From assembly GCF_014698065.1 (NCBI RefSeq), contig NZ_JACJSI010000025.1, positions 1-64,000 of the forward strand: a DNA stretch of 64,000 bases. The letters are read 5' to 3'. This document shows, piece by piece, positions 27,190-36,679 of the stretch. This DNA is from Nostoc flagelliforme FACHB-838. Lineage in GTDB: Bacteria > Cyanobacteriota > Cyanobacteriia > Cyanobacteriales > Nostocaceae. Numbering within the stretch: position 1 is the first letter of the stretch; each line of letters begins with the position of its first letter. Under the pieces are notes generated by a model. It saw only the letters and a program-made list of their open reading frames with translations, did no database searches and was not told the DNA's origin. The position numbers and the translations under genes were made by a program.

Positions 27190-29628
27190 TTAAGCCTTGA
27201 CTGCAATTTGTTTGTACACAGACAAAGCCTGAGCAACACATTGATCCATGTTGTAGTACTTGTAGGTTGCTAGTCTTCCCACAAAATACACTCCTGGTGT
27301 TGTATCAGATAGGGCCTTGTACTGCTTGTACATTTCGTTATTTTCAGGACGCGGTACAGGATAATAAGGGTCTCCCTCAGCTTTCGGAAACTCATAAACA
27401 ATACTAGTTTTAGAGTGTTCCTGACCAGTTAAGTACTTAAACTCTGTCACACGAGTATAAAGCTGTTCATTGGGATAATTGATAACTGGCGCTTTTTGAA
27501 ACACAGGGGTGTTGTGCGTCTCATGTTTGAAATCAAGCGAGCGATAGGGTAGTTTGCCGTAGCGATAATCAAAAAATTCGTCAACAGGCCCGGAGTAAAT
27601 CATCTCGCGGCAAGGTATCGCCTTTTGGATTTCCTGATAATCAGTGTTGAGCATTACCTTGATGTTCGGGTGATTGAGCATATTCTCGAACATCCGGGTA
27701 AAGCCGTGCAGTGGCATTGCCTGGTAAGTATCGGTAAAATAGCGATCGTCACGATTGGTGCGCGTAGGAATTCTGGCAATTACTGATTTATCAAGTTCCG
27801 ATGGGTCAAGTCCCCATTGCTTGTTGGTATAACCCCGGAAAAACTTTTCATACAGTTCTCGTCCAACTTTGCTTACCACCACATCTTCACTAGTGCGGAT
27901 GTATTCTATTGGTTCAGCAAGGGATTTGTAAAACTCCTCCACCTCAAATGAATTGAGATTCATACCATACAATTTGTTGATGGTGTCGAGGTTAATCGGA
28001 ATAGGAACAAGTTGCCCGTCTACACTGGCAAGGACGCGATGCTCGTAAGACCGCCACTTGGTAAAGCGCGAAAGGTATTCAAAAACATCGCGGGAATTGG
28101 TATGAAAAATGTGGGGGCCGTATTTGTGTACGAGAACGCCATGATCGTCATAATGATCGTAGGCATTGCCGCCTATGTGGTTGCGCTTGTCTACAACCAG
28201 CACTTTTTTACCAGACTGAGTTGCCAAACGTTCTGCAATGACGCTACCAGAAAAACCAGCGCCGACAACTAAGTAATCAAAGACAAAATCTCTGGTAATG
28301 ATATTTGGTGCTTGTTTACTAACCGCACCTGTGGAGTTAGCTTTCTCTTCACCATCACGGGCAGCAATGGCAGAGTCAATCAGCTTCATCATTGATGCCC
28401 AAGTGCGATCCCAAGAAATCTTCTCTAAAAAGACATCTACTCGACTCAACCATTCTGAGGCTGGGGTGTCTTCTTGCATTGCTTGTTCTGCGGCAGCAAC
28501 GAACTCAGAAACTGTGTCTGCAATTCGCACCAGTTTTGATTCTCCGTAAGGACGAACCACATCTCGAATTGAGGTAGATACTACAGGTCTACCTGCGGCA
28601 AGATATTCTGGAGTTTTGGTAGGGCTAATAAAACGTGTTGACTCGTTACGCGCAAACGGCAACATTGCCAAGTCCCACCCTGCTAAATAGGCAGGTAGCT
28701 GTTTATAGTCTCTGCCACCGAGATAATGGATGTTTTCATGCTGTGGCAGAGTTGCGGGATCAATTTTGACAACTGGGCCAATAATTACTAAATGCCAGTC
28801 GGGGCGTGCTTCGGCAATTCCAGCAAGCAATTCAATATCCATCCGTTCATCAATTACACCAAAGAACCCAAGGCGAGGATGAGGAATATGAGCTTGATCT
28901 TCTGGTTCTTGAAGAGTTCTCGCCTGGCCAAAGTGGGGGACATCTACACTGCTGGGAAAGGCATAAACGTTGGGGTGCTGGTTCACTTTACTTTCGTAAA
29001 GGCTTTGTCCCCCTGTAAATACTAAGTCTGCACGGCTGAATAGTTCGGCTTCGTAATTCTTTAAAGTGGGTGATGCTCCTTGGAATGCAGACAATTCATC
29101 CATGCAATCGTACACTACAGCTTGGGGTTGCAAGTGGCGGGTAAACGCGATCGCCATTGGGGTGTAATACCAACAAATGTACTTGTTGATATTATGCTCT
29201 GCAAACAAACTATCAATTAATACTTGTAAATCTGCGTTTATTGCTTCTTCGGTTAAACCCTGTGGTAAGTGTGGCACAACCACAACTACTCCATTAGAAT
29301 CTTCGCTTACATCTAACCTTGCCAAAGGTTCTTCAGAGAAAATTGCCTCCTCAATAAAGAACACTCGCTTTCCTTGAGCGCAGCGACTAAGCAGATGTTG
29401 TGGTCTTTGATAAACGAAATTCCAACGCAAATGAGATAAGCAAACTATGTCAGGCGTATCTTGAAAGGTTTCTGTCGATTGAACTTTTTTATTAGAAGAA
29501 GTTAAATTCAACAGTGATGTACTTGATGGTTGCGTTTCGACTGGCTGCGAGCGCTTTGTTTTACGCTGCTTAGGCGAAATAATATTGCTGACACCATTGT
29601 TTTGGACTTGAGATTTTTCACTTGCCAT
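27190..29628 (-). CDS. glf: fusion: glycosyltransferase + UDP-galactopyranose mutase (Glf)
   Basis: 812 aa. After a Ser/Gln/Lys-rich start, residues about 58-410 are a GT-B fold glycosyltransferase (DIVCLSHLRWNFVYQRPQHLL; RFISPTKTPEYLAAGRPVVSTSIRDV is the nucleotide-sugar site). Residues about 446-812 are UDP-galactopyranose mutase. It shows the FAD motif VGAGFSGSVIAERL, then GGNAYDHYDDHGVLVHKYGPHIFHT, the FRGYTNKQWG block and a C-terminal GRLATYKYYNMDQCVAQAL. Glf makes UDP-galactofuranose, which the attached transferase may use directly. Upstream is about 900 bp without a gene; galE is about 2.6 kb downstream. Confidence 0.93.
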   Translation of the reverse strand: MASEKSQVQNNGVSNIISPKQRKTKRSQPVETQPSSTSLLNLTSSNKKVQSTETFQDTPDIVCLSHLRWNFVYQRPQHLLSRCAQGKRVFFIEEAIFSEEPLARLDVSEDSNGVVVVVPHLPQGLTEEAINADLQVLIDSLFAEHNINKYICWYYTPMAIAFTRHLQPQAVVYDCMDELSAFQGASPTLKNYEAELFSRADLVFTGGQSLYESKVNQHPNVYAFPSSVDVPHFGQARTLQEPEDQAHIPHPRLGFFGVIDERMDIELLAGIAEARPDWHLVIIGPVVKIDPATLPQHENIHYLGGRDYKQLPAYLAGWDLAMLPFARNESTRFISPTKTPEYLAAGRPVVSTSIRDVVRPYGESKLVRIADTVSEFVAAAEQAMQEDTPASEWLSRVDVFLEKISWDRTWASMMKLIDSAIAARDGEEKANSTGAVSKQAPNIITRDFVFDYLVVGAGFSGSVIAERLATQSGKKVLVVDKRNHIGGNAYDHYDDHGVLVHKYGPHIFHTNSRDVFEYLSRFTKWRSYEHRVLASVDGQLVPIPINLDTINKLYGMNLNSFEVEEFYKSLAEPIEYIRTSEDVVVSKVGRELYEKFFRGYTNKQWGLDPSELDKSVIARIPTRTNRDDRYFTDTYQAMPLHGFTRMFENMLNHPNIKVMLNTDYQEIQKAIPCREMIYSGPVDEFFDYRYGKLPYRSLDFKHETHNTPVFQKAPVINYPNEQLYTRVTEFKYLTGQEHSKTSIVYEFPKAEGDPYYPVPRPENNEMYKQYKALSDTTPGVYFVGRLATYKYYNMDQCVAQALSVYKQIAVKA

Positions 29629-30198
29629 AGTTTCTCTCGTTATTTAAATGATTAATTCAAAATCAGCCAATCGCTAATACCTTTTCTTTGTTTGTAAGGC
29701 AGCGTCAAACTCACTTTCATACAAAAGTTTGCAACATAATTCTGCTGCTTTTGAATATCGAATCGGTATAATCAATAGTTGGTTGCGTTAATTAAGTTAC
29801 ATAATAGTCTTATATGTTGAATTTATTCATCTATCAAAATAAATATAAAATTACTTTCTGTATTAAGTCCTAGGCACTATCTTTTTATCAATAATCTCAA
29901 GCAAAGTATTAATTTATGTAACGCAAATTTTTATATTTGCAAAAAATAATATTGCAGATATAGTTTTTTGTCTGTTCGGTTTCGCACCAAGATAAATTAA
30001 AATAATAATTGTTAGTATAACATTAATAAATTTAATTTATTATTATTTATTATTTCTTACAACAATGGTAGCACTACACGCCTAGTAGAATTGTAGTTTT
30101 GCAGTTTCTTATGCCTTGCTGCTCAGATAGGATTGTTGCCTTTGGGTAAGACATTTTTCGGTTTAATGCCATTGTTCGGTAACAATATTTTGCTTAAG
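29629..30198. other. AT-rich intergenic region upstream of the GT-Glf gene
   Basis: About 570 bp, very A/T-rich, without a credible open frame or hairpin. Presumed promoter and leader of the GT-Glf gene. Confidence 0.4.
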
Positions 30199-30293
30199 AG
30201 GCATCTGGCGAACTTAAATAAGCGTTATCCAGAACCCTTGTAGAGACGTGTAGCAGTGCTACACGTCTCTACATTCTTTTTCACCAGATGCCT
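30199..30293. repeat. 95-bp miniature element with nested inverted repeats
   Basis: Outer ends AGGCATCTGG (30199-30208) and CCAGATGCCT (30284-30293) are perfect 10-bp inverted repeats. In the centre, 30240-30255 and 30257-30272 are a perfect 16-bp inverted repeat with a one-base loop (GTAGAGACGTGTAGCA arm). AAG flanks both ends. Non-coding. Confidence 0.72.
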
Positions 30294-30531
30294 AAGTCCC
30301 CTTATCAGCACTGTTGGCTCTATAGCGTTGTTATACCAGCCAAAGTAAGCGGTGCTAATATATCACAAAATCTTTAAATTCAATGGGTGATGCCCATTCC
30401 TCCCCAACTTCTCTACGAGATGCTACGCGAACAGCACAGCAAGCTAGGAAAGAATGGGCGCTTCGGGACTGGGAAAGAGTCTTTTTCCCAATTTAGTTGG
30501 GGTTTGAATTCCCAGTCCCCAAGCCCCAAGT

Positions 30532-31548
30532 TCAATCGTTGCTGATAGTCTGCGGTGTCCAGGTAGGGCCTTGGCAAAGGGGCCCTTCTGCTTTCCAGAT
30601 CAGCATATCTAAGCAGATTTGCCGCATATCCATATTTTTCGTCCAAGCATGGTAGACAATATACTCAATGTTCCCATCTGGCCCAAGAACGATAGAGTTA
30701 TGTCCCGGCCCTATAACAAAATGAGGAACAGACTTTAGCACCCGTGGCCCAGTTTCGTTACCTGCATCAGAATAAGGCCCCATCACGTTGTCAGCAACGC
30801 CATAATCTACACCGTAATTCTCAGTTTCCCAACGTCCACCACTATAAAAGCAGTAGTATTTACCTTCATGCTTACGAACACAGGGGCCTTCTAAAGTATG
30901 CCAATCATAGATTTCACCATACATCAAACGGTTAGCTAAAAACCGTTGCCAATCGGATCGCGCACGCAAAACTACTTTCCCTTCACCAGCAAGCTTAGTC
31001 ATGGTTTGGAGTCGGTCTACTACTAATGCTGTGCCAGCACGCACTCCATCCGATGTATCCAGAAAGTCACGGGCGTAAAACAAATACCATTGTCCATCGT
31101 CATCACAGAATGGATGCGGATCGATCGCAAAAGGACAGGACTTTGGATCTACAACTGGCTCACCAACATCTTGATAAGGCCCTAACGGAGTATCGCTTGT
31201 AGCCACACGTAATTGATGATTCTTGTCTTCATGCCCTACAGAGTAGTAGAGATAAAACTGTCCATCGCAGTAAGCAACTTCGGGGGCCCAGAAATTATCG
31301 CCAAGGGCTGGATCTGGTCGCTGTAGTGCGTTACCAACAAAATCCCAGTTCACAAAGTCGAAAGAGCGTAACAAAGGAAAGACACGCGATTTGTTATTGG
31401 AGTTAACATTTGGTGCGTCCGCTATTTCATCTACTGTTCCTTCTGCCTCGGCTGCACCAGTTCCGATCGCATAATATACGCCTTCATGTTGCCAAACAAA
31501 AGGATCGGCAAAATAACCTTTGTAGACCGGATTAGTATAAGTTTGCAT
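30532..31548 (-). CDS. glycoside hydrolase family 43 protein
   Basis: 338-aa five-bladed beta-propeller hydrolase. The three family acids are visible: general base Asp15 in YFADPF, modulator Asp143 in FAIDPHPF, and general acid Glu220 in LEGPCV. No signal peptide, so probably cytoplasmic. Known GH43 activities are arabinofuranosidase, xylosidase and galactan/galactofuranosidase. Co-location with Glf and the Leloir genes makes a galactofuranoside or arabinoside plausible, but this is inference. About 240 bp of repeat-like DNA separates it from the element at 30199. Confidence 0.9.
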   Translation of the reverse strand: MQTYTNPVYKGYFADPFVWQHEGVYYAIGTGAAEAEGTVDEIADAPNVNSNNKSRVFPLLRSFDFVNWDFVGNALQRPDPALGDNFWAPEVAYCDGQFYLYYSVGHEDKNHQLRVATSDTPLGPYQDVGEPVVDPKSCPFAIDPHPFCDDDGQWYLFYARDFLDTSDGVRAGTALVVDRLQTMTKLAGEGKVVLRARSDWQRFLANRLMYGEIYDWHTLEGPCVRKHEGKYYCFYSGGRWETENYGVDYGVADNVMGPYSDAGNETGPRVLKSVPHFVIGPGHNSIVLGPDGNIEYIVYHAWTKNMDMRQICLDMLIWKAEGPLCQGPTWTPQTISND

Positions 31549-31814
31549 CTCAATTATTTATGGAATAACAAAAATCATTGTTCCACTAGTGATCTCTCAA
31601 GCCAACAATGCTTGGTAAATCAACTTTTTATTTCTCTCTTTTTCTTTTTCCTTTGTGACTAACGCTTTGCGACCAAGTAGGGAAACCCGCTCACGGATGT
31701 GTCCTCCTCTTTGCATCCTTCTCCCTTGGCGCTAGCCTCTCCCTTTGGGAGAAGGGGAGACGCTAATGCGAATGCGGTTCCTGATCTTATCCCCCAAACT
31801 TAACTTCATAGACC
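31549..31814. other. intergenic region upstream of the GH43 gene
   Basis: About 266 bp, extended to about 370 bp by the adjoining element. It includes a GGCGCTAGCCTCTCCCTTTGGGAGA segment related to the interior of foldback copy B. No gene seen. Confidence 0.4.
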
Positions 31815-31925
31815 AGTAGTGATCTGTCCCATTAATTTTGCTGGGCTGCTATATCCCCGACTTCTTCAAGAAGTCGGGGATCTGAAACCACTGACCTCTC
31901 AAAACTTTTGGGACAGACTACTAGT
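31815..31925. repeat. miniature element ending in TCTGTCCCA/TGGGACAGA, overlapping a stop codon
   Basis: Left end AGTAGTGATCTGTCCCA and right end TGGGACAGACTACTAGT are imperfect inverted repeats. The centre (31853-31881) is a perfect 14-bp inverted repeat with a one-base loop (ATCCCCGACTTCTT arm). The right end covers 31921-31923, the stop codon of the dioxygenase gene. Confidence 0.65.
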
Positions 31926-32730
31926 ATTTGAAATTTACGTAAGTTTCAACTTTGTTCTGAGGTAAGCTTTCTACCAGCTGACACCGTAGCATCTGCTTTA
32001 GCTTTTCTTGCAGGCTTTCATAATAGTCTTTTGGGAGAGTCAAATCTACCTTTGGTGTGTGCAACCAATGCATAGCATAGCCCATGACTACCATCGGTCT
32101 TGGTTGGTTTGTCCGATTTGGGGAACCCCGATGCAGTGCTAAAGGCGATCGCACCATCACATCACCAGGCTGCATATAAAAAGATTCCATCGGAATTTCA
32201 CCACTGGCAACCTTCTTTAATCCTTCTTCACGCGGTAATACATGAGTCCCGCGTGCCATTTGGAACGGGCCGTTGTCTGCGGTTACTTCCACCAGGGGAA
32301 AGTTAACTGCTAGGGCATAAAGTGGTGTGACTATCTGATCGCTAAACAGTGGACGAAAGTCCCGATGGGTTTCCTGATAATCCGAACCCTGGAATGGGAC
32401 ATCAACTCCCATTTGAACCATCACGTATTCTTGGAAAAATACGCGCTCTAAAATACCCATAATCACTGGATTGGCAAAAACTAATTCATTAGCAAATGGG
32501 TAAATCCAAGGCAAGGTCAGATAGTAGCGGGAAATTTCCCGAGGAGCCAACCCACCTGGTTGATTTTGACGCTCGTGAAATAACTTTTCAAAAGCTTGTA
32601 CCCACTCGTCAATTAATTTTTGCTCAAAAACACCGCGAATGACACAAATTCCGTCTTTATTCAGTGCTCCGGCTAATAGGTCTAGGTCGGTAGCTGAATA
32701 TTTCACTATACCGCCTATACTTTGAACCAT
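31921..32730 (-). CDS. phytanoyl-CoA dioxygenase (PhyH) family protein
   Basis: 269-aa double-stranded beta-helix oxygenase, expected to use Fe(II) and 2-oxoglutarate. The iron-binding His and Asp are in ETHRDFRPLF and the distal His in LALHRGSPN, with QPGDVMVRS just before it. Its substrate is unknown. The frame is open to a TTG at 32748, but AGAGGA eight bases before the ATG at 32730 supports the shorter form. The last codons lie in the end of a miniature element (31815-31925), so its C-terminus may have been altered. It shares its strand with the cupin and galK genes upstream. Confidence 0.88.
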   Translation of the reverse strand: MVQSIGGIVKYSATDLDLLAGALNKDGICVIRGVFEQKLIDEWVQAFEKLFHERQNQPGGLAPREISRYYLTLPWIYPFANELVFANPVIMGILERVFFQEYVMVQMGVDVPFQGSDYQETHRDFRPLFSDQIVTPLYALAVNFPLVEVTADNGPFQMARGTHVLPREEGLKKVASGEIPMESFYMQPGDVMVRSPLALHRGSPNRTNQPRPMVVMGYAMHWLHTPKVDLTLPKDYYESLQEKLKQMLRCQLVESLPQNKVETYVNFKY

Positions 32731-32895
32731 CTTTTTTATCCTCTTCAACTTATAACTAGAGTCGTATTAATATCAGACTTCTAGGAGATTTTTTTATTGC
32801 TTGTCGATGGTAACGTACTATTTTCCAAATTAGTGGCTTATACCAATTCTCCGTAACAATTAATTAAACTTAATTATGCTCAATTACTTAACAAA

Positions 32896-33282
32896 CTAAC
32901 TCTTTGACACTCCAGGCAATTCAACACTATCGCCTGGCTTTGAAGGCCATCTGACTGTCAGAATAGTGCAGTCGGACTCAGCAACCCACCAATGGGATAC
33001 ACCTGCACACCAGAGAACATAATCACCTTCACAAGTTAATAAAATTTCTCTATCTTCAAATTGCAGACGAAATTCTCCGTCAATGAGTATTGAAAGCGTA
33101 GCAGCTTGGTTATTTACTGCCCATTCAGTTCTACTATCACCTGCTTTGTGAACAGCCCATTTTACTTCTAGCATTTCCGTGGAACGCGGATCGTCTTCAG
33201 GGGTGATAAAGTGACCCATGAACCATCCCCAACGATTCACACCTTCAACGGCTGCGTTTCCGTAAACAACTTTAGGCTGCAT
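32896..33282 (-). CDS. cupin-fold small protein
   Basis: 128 aa. The pattern [50 protein letters not shown] is a cupin-like beta-barrel with a C-terminal His (GVSHWW), but the N-terminal metal-binding HxH/E motif is not obvious. GGAG seven bases before the ATG at 33282 supports this start rather than the GTG one codon earlier. It overlaps the galK stop by about 11 bases, so the two are translationally coupled. Could be a sugar-binding or isomerase-like accessory protein; function unknown. Confidence 0.8.
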   Translation of the reverse strand: MQPKVVYGNAAVEGVNRWGWFMGHFITPEDDPRSTEMLEVKWAVHKAGDSRTEWAVNNQAATLSILIDGEFRLQFEDREILLTCEGDYVLWCAGVSHWWVAESDCTILTVRWPSKPGDSVELPGVSKS

Positions 33283-34369
33283 CACTTAACTCCAAAGAAG
33301 GAACCAAAATTTGTCCGTTGTAACCCGCTTGCTTATATTGTTCAAGAACATGAATTGCAATATTTCTGGCTTCACCAGCCACAACCAAAGCTACACAAGC
33401 GCCGCCAAAACCAGCACCTGTAAGTCTTGCACCAAAGACTCCCGGAGTTTTTTGCAACAGTTCTACTAGAGTATTCAGGGCAGGTACAGACACTTCGTAA
33501 TCGTCTCGCAAGCTGGCGTGGGATGCGTTCATCAATTCGCCAAAGCGCTCAGATGTTACTCCCTGCAATACTTCCAAGACGCGGTTATTTTCTGTAACCA
33601 CATGACGGGCGCGACGGCAAAGAGGTTCGGGTAGTTTTTCTGTTACTTCAGCATCAGTAATATCTCGTAGTGCCTTAACTCCTAGCGATCGCGCCGCCTC
33701 TTCACACTCAGCCCGGCGCTGGTTATAACCACTAGTTGCCAGGGTACGAGGCACACCACTATCAATAACCAAAATCTCCGCGTTGTCAGGCAAAGGCATC
33801 ACCTGGCGTTCTAAAGTCCGAGTATCTAAAAACAAGATATGTTGAGTATCAGCCAAGCTAGAAGCCATCTGATCCATGATGCCGCACTGCACGCCAGCAT
33901 AGTGAATTTCTGCTTGCTGGGCGAATTGGGCGATTTCAACATCATCAATGGGAAGGTTCAGAAGTTGGCGTAATGCCCGAAGCGTTGCCACTTCTAAAGC
34001 TGCGCTGCTAGACAAACCCGAACCCATAGGAACCGATGATTTGACGTATACAGAAAGTGACGGTATTGTATATCCTGCTTTTTGCAAAACCTCAATACAG
34101 CCAAAGATATAACTGGCAAATCCAGACGGGGTATGATTGCTCTCGGAAATGGTCACTTGCTCGTTGAAATTTTCCGAGTAAAAGTGATGTTGGCGTAGCC
34201 CATCGCAGGCATCGCTACTCAAACCTAGCTCTACCGTAGTGGATTGAGGAATTGCAGTTGGCAGAACGAAGCCATCGTTATAGTCAGTATGTTCGCCCAG
34301 TAAATTTACTCTTCCTGGCGCACTGGCTTGAGTTTCAGGTGGTTTACCAAATACTTGTTGAAAATCCAT
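33272..34369 (-). CDS. galK: galactokinase
   Basis: 365 aa GHMP kinase: galactose plus ATP gives galactose-1-phosphate. The substrate motif [19 protein letters not shown], the ATP-binding [15 protein letters not shown], the catalytic Asp region [12 protein letters not shown] and the C-terminal [14 protein letters not shown] motif are all present. The frame opens at a TTG (34381), but the ATG at 34369 starting MDFQQVF fits the family better. It is the first gene of a coupled pair with the cupin gene. With galT and galE it completes the Leloir pathway, although the three are 10-25 kb apart. Confidence 0.95.
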   Translation of the reverse strand: MDFQQVFGKPPETQASAPGRVNLLGEHTDYNDGFVLPTAIPQSTTVELGLSSDACDGLRQHHFYSENFNEQVTISESNHTPSGFASYIFGCIEVLQKAGYTIPSLSVYVKSSVPMGSGLSSSAALEVATLRALRQLLNLPIDDVEIAQFAQQAEIHYAGVQCGIMDQMASSLADTQHILFLDTRTLERQVMPLPDNAEILVIDSGVPRTLATSGYNQRRAECEEAARSLGVKALRDITDAEVTEKLPEPLCRRARHVVTENNRVLEVLQGVTSERFGELMNASHASLRDDYEVSVPALNTLVELLQKTPGVFGARLTGAGFGGACVALVVAGEARNIAIHVLEQYKQAGYNGQILVPSLELSDAA

Positions 34370-34656
34370 AATTTTTAACAAGAAAGAATTCAGGAGTCAA
34401 AAGTCAGAATGGGCTAAACGCCCCACTACCACAGAATTGAATTCTGTGCGACTGGTGGACTTTGATGTGAGCGTTCAGTGGAACGCTGAATAAACTTTTT
34501 TTAGTCCCTCACCAAATTTTTAATTTGGCGATCTTGAATCAGTGGCGAGTCTGAATTTCCCACTGATAGCACAGTGTTAGTAAGTCCGCGCACTTCTACA
34601 GGGAAGTAAGCTACGCGCATCGTCTCGTAGAGAGCGTCTTTATTCTGAATTATTCT

Positions 34657-35745
34657 TCAATTATACAAAGGTACAGGGCGCAATCTTCCCTCTACCTCAA
34701 CATTAGGGAAGTTTGGATCAAAAGTCAGATTTTCCAACTTTCCATCCTTAAGAATTACAAAAGTATCTTCAACCTTTGCCCCTGCTAAACTGGGATTCCA
34801 TGCGAGAGCAATACCTTCTGTCAAAGTATCAGTAGTAGTTGGATTGGCGACGATTTCTCGCGCTAAATATCCAGTGGTTCCTCCCTGGTGATGCTCACGG
34901 ATGGCATTGGGGAATCCATGCTGCTCATAAGCTTGGGCTAGTGCGTTATAAGCTGTGTCGAGAGTGGTTCCAGGTTGGGACAAATTTAAAACTACTGCTT
35001 CTATTTCGCGCACATGGGAATGCAATTCGGCGCGTTCGCCTGAAAGCTCGCCAAAACAAACAAATCGTGTCAAATTTGCATACAAACCGTAACCTCTAGC
35101 GCAAAATACCAACATCGCTTGCTGTCCAATCTGTTCTGCTGTGGGTGTAGCATGACGGTATAGCGGTAAACGCCTCTCACCCGCTACCAGTGTCAGCGCT
35201 GGATGCAACCCTTTTGCCCATAATGCCTCTGCACCCGCACCCGCTAACTGATATTCTGTCCAAGTTGGCTTGGCCGCTTTAAGTACCTCTGTCATTGCCT
35301 GACTAGCTTTTTGCCCAACTTGACGATATCGCTCTAATTCACTTGACATCATTACCCGTTTATGTTTTTGCAGAGATGGGGGTAACGGCTGTTCTAAATT
35401 GGAGATAGGGCGATCGCTAACTGTTTTCCCACCGCCAGTTGTATCACGAACAAAAGACTCACGGGCAGCACCATCAGCCCAAGGGTTGATATGCACCTTA
35501 AAATCAGCTGGCAATTCTTCATCCTTAAGACGCTGCGCTTCAATTTCATCCGTCAATACCCAAGCATCTTCAGTAGTTACTAATACTTCTGCTACGCCAG
35601 TTTCCGCAGTAAGCAACACGGTGTTAGAAGCGCCAGCTGTCGCCCAGGCAAACCAGTCTGTACCGCGCAAACGCACGCCTTGCACTTCATTTTCACGCAA
35701 GGTTTGTCTCATTAACTCTAGTTTTTTGGAGACTTCTTCGTTCAT
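34657..35745 (-). CDS. M24-family (creatinase/aminopeptidase-fold) protein, metal site degenerate
   Basis: 362 aa. The pita-bread fold is recognisable: a helical N-domain, then ELERYRQVGQKASQAMTEVLKAAKPTWTEYQLA and the C-terminal REHHQGGTTGY and KVEDTFVI blocks. In active M24 peptidases two Asp lie in a D-A-G...SDxTR pattern. Here the same region reads LVFCARGYGLYANLTRF, so Cys215 and Asn224 stand at those positions, and a Glu later in the fold is Asn317. His285 or 286 and Glu326 remain. It is probably not a dinuclear metallopeptidase. It is 287 bp upstream of galK on the same strand. Confidence 0.82.
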   Translation of the reverse strand: MNEEVSKKLELMRQTLRENEVQGVRLRGTDWFAWATAGASNTVLLTAETGVAEVLVTTEDAWVLTDEIEAQRLKDEELPADFKVHINPWADGAARESFVRDTTGGGKTVSDRPISNLEQPLPPSLQKHKRVMMSSELERYRQVGQKASQAMTEVLKAAKPTWTEYQLAGAGAEALWAKGLHPALTLVAGERRLPLYRHATPTAEQIGQQAMLVFCARGYGLYANLTRFVCFGELSGERAELHSHVREIEAVVLNLSQPGTTLDTAYNALAQAYEQHGFPNAIREHHQGGTTGYLAREIVANPTTTDTLTEGIALAWNPSLAGAKVEDTFVILKDGKLENLTFDPNFPNVEVEGRLRPVPLYN

Positions 35746-36199
35746 AGAAAATTAGTAACCACAGATGAATACAGACAATTATGAGGTTCATCTGTGCTTA
35801 TATGCGTATATCTATAGTTTGAAATAAAACGTGGTTACGGTATGATATCGAGTTTGGCATTTCAATAGACTTCTTGCATGAATTAAAAGCCCTCACCTAA
35901 ATCCATCTCCCCAGCTTGAGATAAATTGGCTCCCCTTCTGTCAATTTTAGGAAAAGGGGTTGGGGGATATGGCAAGATCCCACAGGGTGGGCAAATTTTG
36001 CATTTATGCAACAGGTCTAATATTTACAACTACCGCTTTTTAAGAAGTGTATTTGCAATTACAGATCAACTTCACATTGAGTAATCCTTCTAGGCAATCG
36101 TACATTGAGCTAAGGTAGTTCTCAAGAATGATGTACTCATTAGTAAATTTTTGAAATTATAAAAGCGCAGGAGCTACGAAAAAAATATCAAAAAATCCG
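35746..36199. other. intergenic region with a G-rich repeat relic
   Basis: 454 bp between divergent genes. A segment around 35888-35970 (CTCACCTAAATCCATCTCC ... AAAAGGGGTTGGGGGAT) is a decayed member of the G-rich repeat family. The rest is AT-rich; presumed promoters of the M24 gene and the small protein. Confidence 0.45.
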
Positions 36200-36442
36200 A
36201 TGAAATTCCAAGGAAATCAAAACACAACAACAGAAAATAATCTTCCCGTGGCAGAGGACACACCTAAGTATATAAATCCTCAAGAACCTGGGAAATCTGA
36301 GCCTATGACTCAGGTACAAAGCGATAATGTAATTACCAATCAGGACTTACCCGATCCACGAGTTCGCTATGGTTTTACCCTGGTAATATTGGCTATTTTC
36401 TTATGTGTTGTCGCCATTTACTACGGAATTATTAACCCCTAA
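36200..36442 (+). CDS. small single-membrane-span protein
   Basis: 80 aa. The first 50 residues are hydrophilic and acidic, followed by PDPRVRYGFTLVILAIFLCVVAIYYGIINP-type sequence: one membrane helix with a tyrosine-rich exit and a very short tail. The helix weakly recalls photosystem I subunit PsaX (aromatic-rich start, AIFL..VAIYYGI), but the long N-terminus is not PsaX-like. It lies about 570 bp upstream of psaB on the same strand, which makes a photosystem-related role possible but unproved. AGGAG is 25 bp upstream, too far to decide the start. Confidence 0.65.
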   Translation: MKFQGNQNTTTENNLPVAEDTPKYINPQEPGKSEPMTQVQSDNVITNQDLPDPRVRYGFTLVILAIFLCVVAIYYGIINP

Positions 36443-36679
36443 CTAATTCACCTAATTTAGTCCCACAAAAAGTACAAATTCTTGGTATGACTGCGTACTA
36501 AGTTATAGATAAACATGAGCTTAATTTTGCGTTACATAATGATACGAAATTTTATATAAATTTAAGCTCATCTTCAACAAAAATTTGGTAAATTTTGTAG
36601 CTTTGAGAGTGTATTCAAGACTACAAATTCCTTTAATAAAAATATCCTCCATTAGTTAGATGGAAGTAGTAGTCATTAA

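Noticed and set aside
30413-30646. Minus-strand 77-codon frame
   Set aside because: Overlaps the GH43 3' end and consists of repeat-derived sequence; no domain.
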